Source: SZUA-547 sp963669315 (lineage in GTDB: Bacteria > Pseudomonadota > Alphaproteobacteria > Rhodobacterales > Rhodobacteraceae). Taken from it: a DNA stretch of 64,000 nt. The stretch lies in NCBI GenBank assembly GCA_963669315.1, contig OY770021.1, positions 1,426,001 through 1,490,000 of the forward strand. Direction: 5' to 3'. The position numbers and the translations under genes are program-made. Of the stretch, positions 57,749-64,000 are shown in pieces. Within the stretch, counting starts at the first letter, position 1. Each line of letters begins with the position of its first letter. The notes under the pieces are model-generated. The model saw only the letters and a program-made list of their open reading frames with translations. It did no database searches and was not told where the DNA came from.

Positions 57749-59128
57749 ATGCGTACAGTTGTACGGGCAGTAAATGCACGCATTTCGCGGCTTTCAGCCG
57801 TGTTCACCGCGATTTTCGCGGCGATCGTCGTATTGTATCTGACCACGACGACAGCCGATGCGCGGCAATATTCGGCGTTTGTGATGGACGCCAGAAATGG
57901 CGAGGTGTTGCACTCGCGAAACGCCGACACCCGACTTCACCCGGCATCCCTGACAAAGATGATGACTCTCTATCTCGTCTTCGAGGCGGTGGAAGCGGGT
58001 CGCCTGAGACTCGATCAAAAGTTCACGATCTCGAAACGCGCTGCAGCGCAACCGCCGTCGAAAATCGGCTGGCGGCGCGGACAAAAAGTTTCGCTGCGCA
58101 CGCTCATTCGCGCTGCGGCGGTCAAATCGGCCAATGACTCGGCGACGGCGCTCGCCGAAGCGGTTTCGGGTTCTGAATGGAAGTTCGCCCAGGCGATGAC
58201 AGCGAAGGCTCGGTCATTGGGCATGAGTCGGACGACATTCAAGAACGCTTCCGGCCTGACCGCGAAGGGTCATCTTTCGACGGCGCGCGACATGGCGACG
58301 CTCGGGCGGCGCCTGTTCTATGACTTCCCGGACTACTACAACCTTTTCAGCCGAAACTCGGTGCAGATCAACGGACGCACATTTCTGGCGACCAACCGCC
58401 GGTTCGTGAAAGGCTATAAAGGGGCTGACGGGATCAAGACCGGCTATACCCGCGCGGCCGGGTTCACCCTTGTCGGATCGGCCGAACGCGGCGACGTGCG
58501 GATCGTCGCCTCCGTCTTCGGCGGACGCACCGGCCGCACACGGGATAAAGAGATGATGCGGTTGCTGGATCTCGGCTTCAACCGCGCGAAACGTCATGCG
58601 CAGCCAGTGATCGTGCTGAAATCTCCGGCGCCATCCGCGCGGCCAGCGAAAATATACGCCAGCGCGGAGAGCCTGATCGCCATGGGCGCCCGCAATATCG
58701 GCGAAGCCATCGTTCCAAGCGCGCAGGCCGCCATTGGCCCGCCCATTCGCGCACCGCGCTACAGCCCTGCGCCTCTGCCGCGTCCGAGCGCGAAGACGGC
58801 TGGAACATCGACAAGGCCGAACATGATTGTCGCCGGGTCGCCGCCTGAACAGGGCGACGGCGCGCGGGAGTTACTCGCCTGGGCGGTTCAGGTGGGCGCC
58901 TATCGCTATGAAAGCCAGGCGGCTGCGCGTCTAGCTGCGGCGCAACCCAGCGACGCGCGGCGGATCAATGAGGCGGATGAACTGATCACCGTCGCCCGCT
59001 CTGGCGCGGCGCCGATCTATCGCGCCCGCTTCGTCGGATTCTCGGATGAGCGGGATGCGCGGTCGGCCTGCGCCGAGTTGGCGCGCCACGACATTGATTG
59101 CGCGGTGGTTCCCCCCGGCGCCTGGTGA
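57749..59128 (+). CDS. D-alanyl-D-alanine carboxypeptidase with SPOR domain
   Basis: A 459-residue penicillin-binding protein of peptidase family S11. A signal sequence is followed by the catalytic triad of motifs: SLTK (S67-K70), SAN (S127-N129) and KTG (K230-G232). It trims the terminal D-Ala of muropeptides in the periplasm. A Pro/Ala-rich linker (about 290-375) leads to a C-terminal SPOR domain (WAVQVGAYRYESQAAARL, AELARHDIDCAVV), which targets denuded glycan at the division site. The join of S11 and SPOR is typical of alphaproteobacteria. The promoter area has TTGACT (57696-57701) and the palindrome CACTTAAGTG (57712-57721). Confidence 0.92.
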   Translation: MRTVVRAVNARISRLSAVFTAIFAAIVVLYLTTTTADARQYSAFVMDARNGEVLHSRNADTRLHPASLTKMMTLYLVFEAVEAGRLRLDQKFTISKRAAAQPPSKIGWRRGQKVSLRTLIRAAAVKSANDSATALAEAVSGSEWKFAQAMTAKARSLGMSRTTFKNASGLTAKGHLSTARDMATLGRRLFYDFPDYYNLFSRNSVQINGRTFLATNRRFVKGYKGADGIKTGYTRAAGFTLVGSAERGDVRIVASVFGGRTGRTRDKEMMRLLDLGFNRAKRHAQPVIVLKSPAPSARPAKIYASAESLIAMGARNIGEAIVPSAQAAIGPPIRAPRYSPAPLPRPSAKTAGTSTRPNMIVAGSPPEQGDGARELLAWAVQVGAYRYESQAAARLAAAQPSDARRINEADELITVARSGAAPIYRARFVGFSDERDARSACAELARHDIDCAVVPPGAW

Positions 59129-59147
59129 CGGCGCGGAATTCTCAACT

Positions 59148-60467
59148 CTATTCGGGCGCGACCTGCGGTCTGCCGACGCTGATATAGCGGAATCCGGCGC
59201 GCGCCGCTTCTTTCGGGGTGTAGACATTCCTGAGGTCGACCATCACGTCGCCTTTCATCAGATCGCGCACATGGCCCAGATCCAAGGCCCGGAAGTGGTT
59301 CCACTCGGTCAGCAGCACCAGAACGTCGGCGTCCTTGGCGGCGTCATAGGCGCCGCCGGACCATGAAACGCCTGTCAGTAGCGCCTCACCCTCGCGTTTG
59401 CCTTCAGGGTCCGAGACGACGATCTCTGCTCCTCTATCCAGCAAGGCGGGCAGAATGTAGAGGCTGGGCGATTCCCGCATATCGTCGGTGTTCGGCTTGA
59501 AGGTGACGCCAAGCACAGCGATGCGCTTGCCGTCGACCGACCCGCCTGCGGCCTCGACGATCTTGTCGGCCATAGCGAGTTTGCGCGAATCGTTCACCGC
59601 GACGACCGTCTCGACAATTTTGGTCGGTGCGCCGTAGTCCTGCGCGGTCTTGACCAGCGCCAGCGTGTCCTTGGGGAAGCAGGACCCTCCATAGCCCGGT
59701 CCGGGGTTCAGGAACTTTCCGCCGATCCGACCGTCGAGGCCGATGCCCTTGGCGACGTCCTGAACATCCGCGCCGACCTTCTCGCAAAGATCGGCCACCT
59801 CGTTGATGAAGGTGATCTTGGTGGCCAGAAACGCATTGGCGGCGTATTTGATCATCTCCGCGGTTTCAAGGCCGGTGAAGACGATCGGTGTCTCGCGCAG
59901 AGACAGAGGGCGGTAAAGCTCCCGCATCACTTCTCTCGCCTTGCTGTTTTGGCAGCCGACCACGACGCGATCCGGACGCATGAAATCCTCGATCGCGGCG
60001 CCCTCGCGCAAGAACTCGGGGTTCGAGGCGACGTCGAACGGCGTATCCGCTCGGCGCGCCTTGATCACGCGCTCGACCTCTCGGTTGGTGCCGACGGGGA
60101 CTGTGGATTTGGTGACGACGACCGTGAACCCGTCAATCGCGTCAGCGATCTCTTCGGCGGCGGCGTAGACATAGCTGAGATCGGCGTGACCATCGCCGCG
60201 GCGCGTGGGCGTGCCAACAGCGATGAACACCGCGTCCGCTCCGGCCACGGCCGTCTTGAGATCGGTGGTGAAGGAAAGCCGGCCGGCGGCGACGCTTGAC
60301 GCCATCATGATGTCCAGGCCCGGCTCGAAGATCGGCACTTCGCCCGCCTGAAGCTTGGCGACCTTGCCCTTGTCCTTGTCGACGCAGACGACCTCATGGC
60401 CGAAATCCGAGAAACAGACGCCGGAGACAAGCCCGACATATCCGGTTCCGATCATCGCAACGCGCAT
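59148..60467 (-). CDS. ugd: UDP-glucose 6-dehydrogenase
   Basis: A 439-residue enzyme that oxidises UDP-glucose to UDP-glucuronate for polysaccharides or lipids. The NAD loop is MIGTGYVGLVSGVCFSDFGH; others are VPVGTNREVERVI, EFLREGAAIEDFMRPDRVV, and the catalytic cysteine C263 in GPGYGGSCFPKDT. The C-terminal UDP-binding domain (LGVTFKPNTDDMRESPS) is complete. AAAGGAC precedes the ATG. It is convergent with the carboxypeptidase gene and follows mipZ on the same strand by 84 bases. The GT2 gene at 14080 is a possible but distant user of the product. Confidence 0.96.
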   Translation of the reverse strand: MRVAMIGTGYVGLVSGVCFSDFGHEVVCVDKDKGKVAKLQAGEVPIFEPGLDIMMASSVAAGRLSFTTDLKTAVAGADAVFIAVGTPTRRGDGHADLSYVYAAAEEIADAIDGFTVVVTKSTVPVGTNREVERVIKARRADTPFDVASNPEFLREGAAIEDFMRPDRVVVGCQNSKAREVMRELYRPLSLRETPIVFTGLETAEMIKYAANAFLATKITFINEVADLCEKVGADVQDVAKGIGLDGRIGGKFLNPGPGYGGSCFPKDTLALVKTAQDYGAPTKIVETVVAVNDSRKLAMADKIVEAAGGSVDGKRIAVLGVTFKPNTDDMRESPSLYILPALLDRGAEIVVSDPEGKREGEALLTGVSWSGGAYDAAKDADVLVLLTEWNHFRALDLGHVRDLMKGDVMVDLRNVYTPKEAARAGFRYISVGRPQVAPE

Positions 60468-60551
60468 TTCAGATGTCCTTTGGTCGCTGGGCGCGCGCCG
60501 GGACCGGCGCGCAAGAGACGTCCAATCGTTCTATCGCAATTATTCGGAGGC

Positions 60552-61370
60552 TCAAACGCGGGATGCATCGACACCCGGAAGGGCCAGGGTCGTCAGAAGG
60601 TCGCGAACCTCCTGCCGGGCCGCCACATGGGACATCGTGACCTTCACCTCCGCCGCCTCTTCCTTAAGATCCAGAAGAGTCAGGCCATTCAGGAACAGCT
60701 CGCGATAAATCACGCGCTCGGAAAAGCCGGGCGCGACGCGAAAGCCGATGCGTTTGGAGAGGCGCTTCACCAACTCGCCAACGCGGCGCTTGTTGCGCGC
60801 ATCCAGCATGGACATGCGGTTGCGCATCACGATCCAGTCCGCCGCCGGCTTGCCCAGCGCCGCGCGCATTTGTCGGCCGGTCCAGACCATCTCGGAATAG
60901 ACGGAGGGGCCAAGCACCTCTCCATTCGCCGGATCGACGCGACCGAGCATGTCGAAATCGACCAGCGAATCGTTCAGGGGCGTGATCAAGGTGTCCGCCA
61001 TCGCATGGGCGAGACGCGAGAGGTGCGAAAACGAGCCGGGCGTATCGATGATGACGAAGTCGTTGCTGGCCGACAGCGCGCCAACGGCGTCGGCGAATCG
61101 CGCCTCATCCTCGCGCTCCGCGGTTTTGCGGTCCGCGGCCGTGCTGGCTTTCAGCTCCCGCCGCTCCGGCAGCGTCAGCGGCGCGTTCTTGCGTTCAGCG
61201 AATGACTGGCGATTTCCGAGATAGCGAAAGAAGCTTTGCTGGCGCAGGTCCAGATCCATAGCGCCGACGCGAAATCCCTGCCGGGAAAGCGCCGCGAACA
61301 GATGCATCGCGGTGGTGGATTTGCCCGACCCGCCTTTTTCGTTGCCCAGAACGACGATATGCGCGTCCAT
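60552..61370 (-). CDS. mipZ: MipZ-type ParA ATPase, division-site placement
   Basis: A 272-residue deviant Walker ATPase. The P-loop is NEKGGSGKSTT (residues 10-20), then DLDLRQQSFFRYLGNR, VIIDTPGSFSHLSRLAHAMADTLITP and NDSLVDFDMLGRVD. These agree with MipZ, which binds the ParB-origin complex and keeps FtsZ away from the poles in alphaproteobacteria. GGAGG lies just before ATG 61370; the longer open frame to 61457 has no ribosome site. It is not an operon partner of a parB gene, as usual for MipZ. Confidence 0.93.
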   Translation of the reverse strand: MDAHIVVLGNEKGGSGKSTTAMHLFAALSRQGFRVGAMDLDLRQQSFFRYLGNRQSFAERKNAPLTLPERRELKASTAADRKTAEREDEARFADAVGALSASNDFVIIDTPGSFSHLSRLAHAMADTLITPLNDSLVDFDMLGRVDPANGEVLGPSVYSEMVWTGRQMRAALGKPAADWIVMRNRMSMLDARNKRRVGELVKRLSKRIGFRVAPGFSERVIYRELFLNGLTLLDLKEEAAEVKVTMSHVAARQEVRDLLTTLALPGVDASRV

Positions 61371-61463
61371 GGAGCCTCCGACCTTCGACTGCCGAGCCTC
61401 AGAGTCAAAAGGCGCGCCGCCAGGGCGCGCCGAAGTTGTCGCGTGACCGTCCCGCATCTGGGA

Positions 61464-61685
61464 TCAGAAGCCGAAGCCTTCGAACTTCTTCTTGAACTTC
61501 GAGACGCGTCCGCCGGCGTCCATCAGACGCTGCGAACCGCCGGTCCAGGCCGGATGCGCCGAGGGGTCGATGTCGAGCGTGATTGTGTCGCCCTCTGCGC
61601 CATAGGTGGAGCGCATCTTGATGATCGAGCCGTCCGTCATCTTGACGTCGACGAAATGGTAGTCGGGATGAATGTCGTTTTTCAT
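61464..61685 (-). CDS. rpmE: Ribosomal protein L31
   Basis: A 73-residue L31 protein of the large subunit, bridging to the small subunit. It reads NDIHPDYHFVDVKMTDGS and PAWTGGSQRLMDAGGRVSKF, with no CxxC, so it is the zinc-free form common in alphaproteobacteria. AAAGGAC plus GAAGG lie before ATG 61685; the open frame to 61814 was rejected as too long for L31. Zinc-free and zinc-containing L31 often swap under zinc limitation; only this form is seen here. Confidence 0.95.
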   Translation of the reverse strand: MKNDIHPDYHFVDVKMTDGSIIKMRSTYGAEGDTITLDIDPSAHPAWTGGSQRLMDAGGRVSKFKKKFEGFGF

Positions 61686-61823
61686 CGCCTTCGTCCTTTC
61701 ACGCGGGTCATCGCCCGGCCTTGTCGACGCCGCCATGCGCCCCGATAGAGCAGGCCAGTTCGCCGATGTTCGAAATTCTGGGCGGCTATTACATGACCGT
61801 CCGCCTCGGGGCAAGCCCGGAAG

Positions 61824-62840
61824 CTAGTCAAACCGATAGAACGCCTCATAGATCGGCTGCAGCGTGTCCTCCTTGAAGAGAGAGGACACGGAAGTGTCGT
61901 TGCCGACATTCAGGATCGCCTGCGCCAGCATCGGCGCGATGGAGACCACGCGGATATTGGGACAATCCAGCGCCGCCTGGCTGGGCTCGATGGAATCAGT
62001 GATCACCAGGCTTTTCAGCGCGGAGTTCTGCACCCGCTCGATCGCCGGGCCGGACAGCACGCCATGGCTGATATAGGCGTGCACTTCGGTCGCGCCCTTT
62101 TCCTTCAGCAACCCGGCCGCCTTGCAGAGCGTTCCAGCCGTGTCGCACATATCGTCGACGATCAGGCAGGCGCGGCCCTCCACGTCGCCGATCACCGTCA
62201 TCGATTCTATTTCTCCGGCGCGCTCTCGCCTTTTGTCGACGATGGCGAGGTCGCCGCCGATGCGCTTGGCCAGATCGCGGGCGCGAACCACGCCGCCCAC
62301 GTCAGGGGAGACCACAGTAACATTCGAGAGGTCCTTGATATTGTGCTTGATATCGAGGGCAAAGACCGGAGCCGCGTAGAGATTGTCCACTGGGATATCG
62401 AAGAAGCCCTGAATCTGGCCGGCGTGCAGGTCCATTGTCAGCACGCGGTCGGCCCCTGCCTGCGTGATGAGATTCGCTACCAGCTTGGCCGAAATCGGGG
62501 TGCGCGCTGCGGTCTTCCTGTCCTGCCGCGCGTAGCCGAAATAGGGCATCACCGCCGTGATGCGCGAGGCGGAAGACCTGCGCAGCGCATCGATGATGAT
62601 CAGAAGCTCCATTACATTGTCATTGGCGGGGTTCGAGGTGGGTTGAATGACGAACACGTCCTCGCCGCGAACGTTCTCATAGATCTCGACGAAAATCTCA
62701 CCGTCATTGAAACGCTGAACGCGCGCGTCCGCGACCGAGACTTGCTCTCCGCGATAAACGGTGATCCGCCGGGCGATCGCCTCGGCCAGCTTTCGGTTGG
62801 CGTTGCCCGAGATGAGCTTGATGCACAGATCCGTTTTCAT
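61824..62840 (-). CDS. prs: Ribose-phosphate pyrophosphokinase
   Basis: A 338-residue PRPP synthase giving PRPP for nucleotides, histidine, tryptophan and NAD. Seen: ISGNANRKLAEAIARRI, NPANDNVMELLIIIDALRRSSA, the ATP site VMPYFGYARQDRK, VVSPDVGGVVRARDLAKR, and the PRPP loop CLIVDDMCDTAGT. AAGGGGG lies before ATG 62840. It is divergent from rsmD and upstream of rpmE on the same strand by 138 bases. HisG in this window uses its product. Confidence 0.97.
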   Translation of the reverse strand: MKTDLCIKLISGNANRKLAEAIARRITVYRGEQVSVADARVQRFNDGEIFVEIYENVRGEDVFVIQPTSNPANDNVMELLIIIDALRRSSASRITAVMPYFGYARQDRKTAARTPISAKLVANLITQAGADRVLTMDLHAGQIQGFFDIPVDNLYAAPVFALDIKHNIKDLSNVTVVSPDVGGVVRARDLAKRIGGDLAIVDKRRERAGEIESMTVIGDVEGRACLIVDDMCDTAGTLCKAAGLLKEKGATEVHAYISHGVLSGPAIERVQNSALKSLVITDSIEPSQAALDCPNIRVVSIAPMLAQAILNVGNDTSVSSLFKEDTLQPIYEAFYRFD

Positions 62841-63041
62841 CGCCCATGTCCCCCTTCGGGCTTGCAGCGCCGGGAACGCGCCCGTCATTGCGACGGTAAT
62901 GCGACTGCGCCTCTGTCGGCGCTATAGCAGCGAACGGGCGCATTGCAAACCCGCGCCGCGCCGCGTCATTTTGCAAGTCGGGTCGTTGTGGTAATCGCTG
63001 CCTGTAACGGGGGCGGGAAGCGCCGGCGAAGGGAGGGCCGA

Positions 63042-63617
63042 ATGCGGATCATCGCCGGGCGATTCAAAGGCAAACAACTGGCGGCGCCGGGCAAGGCTGG
63101 CGGCGGCGCGGCGCATTTGCGGCCGACCAGCGACCGGGTGCGCGAATCGCTGTTCAATCTGCTGACCCATGGCGATTACGGCGATCCGCCGCCGCCTGAG
63201 GGCCGACGCGTGCTGGACCTGTTCGCGGGCACCGGCGCGCTGGGGCTCGAAGCCCTCAGCCGCGGCGCCGTCCGCGTTCAGTTCGTGGACGATCATGGTC
63301 CGTCGCGGGCTTTGATTCGCCGCAATATTGAAGCGCTGGGCGTGATCGGAGAGACCAAGATCTATCGCCGCGACGCGACAAAATTAGGGACATGCCGCGG
63401 CGAGCCCTATGACCTCGTATTCCTCGACCCGCCCTATGGGACCGATTTGGGCGGGCGGGCGCTCGCCTCTGCGGCGGAGGGCGGCTGGCTGACGGATGGC
63501 GCGCTGATCGTGATGGAAGACGCTGCAGATAAAGAGGCGCCCGAACCAACCGGATTCGAGCGCCTTGATGGGCGGGTCTACGGCGACACCCGGATCACGA
63601 TCCTGCGCGCCGTTTGA
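63042..63617 (+). CDS. rsmD: 16S rRNA (guanine-966-N2)-methyltransferase
   Basis: A 191-residue RsmD. It methylates G966 in the 30S subunit. Features: MRIIAGRFKGKQLAAP, LRPTSDRVRESLFNLL, the SAM loop LDLFAGTGALGLEALSRGA, and the catalytic DLVFLDPPYGTD. ATG 63042 follows GAAGGGAGGG; the open frame from 62943 belongs to the divergent promoter region. It lies back-to-back with prs. Confidence 0.94.
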   Translation: MRIIAGRFKGKQLAAPGKAGGGAAHLRPTSDRVRESLFNLLTHGDYGDPPPPEGRRVLDLFAGTGALGLEALSRGAVRVQFVDDHGPSRALIRRNIEALGVIGETKIYRRDATKLGTCRGEPYDLVFLDPPYGTDLGGRALASAAEGGWLTDGALIVMEDAADKEAPEPTGFERLDGRVYGDTRITILRAV

Positions 63618-63875
63618 GGGGGGTAACCCGCGCTCCGGAGGTAATTGGGGTGAATTGCCGCCCCGGCCAGTCGCAGCATTCCGCCATGTGGAATAGAGCG
63701 TCGCCAGCGGCGCGACCTTCTCGACGATGGCCTGAATCGCATGATCAGCGCCGCGGCAGGCTGACGCATAGGCCGTGCGCGGTTGGGTGTTGTCCCGAAC
63801 CGATGTATATCACCGCTTAGTAGCGGCGTTCTGGCGCCGCATAAGCCGATTCAAGCCGTTACAAAGGAAACCGCC
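63618..63875. other. Gap between rsmD and a peroxiredoxin gene
   Basis: A 258-base gap without a gene I can support. On the minus strand one frame reads without stops through RTAYASACRGADHAIQAI and on to LYSTW, which looks protein-like, but no ATG or GTG with a ribosome site opens it. It may be a decayed gene fragment or chance. AAAGGAAA just before base 63876 is the ribosome site of the next gene. Confidence 0.3.
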
Positions 63876-64000
63876 ATGGCCATCGCCGTTGGAGATAAGC
63901 TGCCGGACGCCAATTTCAGCATCATGACGAAGGACGGGCCAGGCAGCACCACAACGGCCGAGGCCTTCGCGGGCAAGACGGTCGCCCTGTTCGGCCTGCC
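63876..64000 (+). CDS. Peroxiredoxin, Prx5 type (3' end outside window)
   Basis: The first 41 codons of a peroxiredoxin: MAIAVGDKLPDANFSIMTK, then GPGSTTTAEAFAGKTVALFGL. The peroxidatic-cysteine motif would come just after the window end. The GDKLPDANF start and the KTVALFGLP strand fit the Prx5/AhpE-like group used with glutaredoxin or thioredoxin. AAAGGAAA lies before ATG 63876. Confidence 0.8.
   Translation, partial: MAIAVGDKLPDANFSIMTKDGPGSTTTAEAFAGKTVALFGL

Overview
The window is one contiguous piece of a GC-rich alphaproteobacterial chromosome, most probably from the Rhodobacterales (Rhodobacter/Roseobacter relatives). The reasons are gene content and order: an overlapping hisS-hisZ-hisG operon with a short-form HisG, MipZ, DUF1489 and DUF2125 proteins, single-chain GcvP, B12-dependent NrdJ, a phasin, and RimO and ClpS of the alphaproteobacterial type. 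Nearly all the DNA is coding and genes are packed in short operons with many 4-base overlaps. I saw no tRNA, rRNA, CRISPR array, insertion sequence or prophage.

Layout. 1-4234: end of a type VI secretion cluster, the threonine phosphorylation module tagF-pppA-ppkA. 4241-9809: a membrane-anchored metallopeptidase-like protein, then the glycine cleavage operon gcvT-gcvH-gcvP. 9828-17323 (minus strand): pirin, a small secreted protein, a racemase-like protein with a GNAT acetyltransferase, rimO, a GT2 glycosyltransferase with an unusual N-terminal domain, and carA. 17559-21521: YqeY-like protein and hisS-hisZ-hisG, with hisZ broken by a frameshift. 21658-28281: a DUF2092 protein with an Arg/Pro-rich partner, then prolyl aminopeptidase, ubiG, glutaredoxin, comF, a methyltransferase and hemH. 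28290-34723: an NCS1 nucleobase-type permease divergent from its GntR regulator, then a signalling patch (GGDEF protein, ICMT-like methyltransferase, class III cyclase with TPRs) and DUF1489.

34875-46340: nrdJ with a candidate NrdR operator, the QmcA/NfeD membrane pair, chaC, DUF2125, tyrosine and histidine biosynthesis (tyrC, hisC), a methyltransferase, gloB, DUF2938, a 1-Cys peroxiredoxin and efp. 46352-50891: an inositol-phosphatase-family protein, a MotA/ExbB-like plus MotB/OmpA-like pair with very long coiled coils, and a VIT1-family transporter. 50932-53249: an arsenic resistance operon arsR-arsC-acr3 followed by a RidA-family gene. 53361-64000: a histidine-phosphatase lipoprotein gene interrupted by an in-frame stop, clpA, clpS, a phasin with a PhaR-type operator, a D,D-carboxypeptidase with a SPOR domain, UDP-glucose dehydrogenase, mipZ, rpmE, prs, rsmD and the start of a peroxiredoxin.

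Most of this is core metabolism and housekeeping. The parts most worth a second look are the two gene breaks (hisZ frameshift, nonsense codon after a lipobox), the long-stalked stator-like pair, the repeat-tailed TagF and the tiny coupled ORF in the T6SS module, the DUF2092/Arg-Pro-rich pair, and several candidate operators (PhaR box, NrdR boxes, GntR palindrome, TCCGATA repeats). No comparison or search was run; all family calls come from motif recognition.
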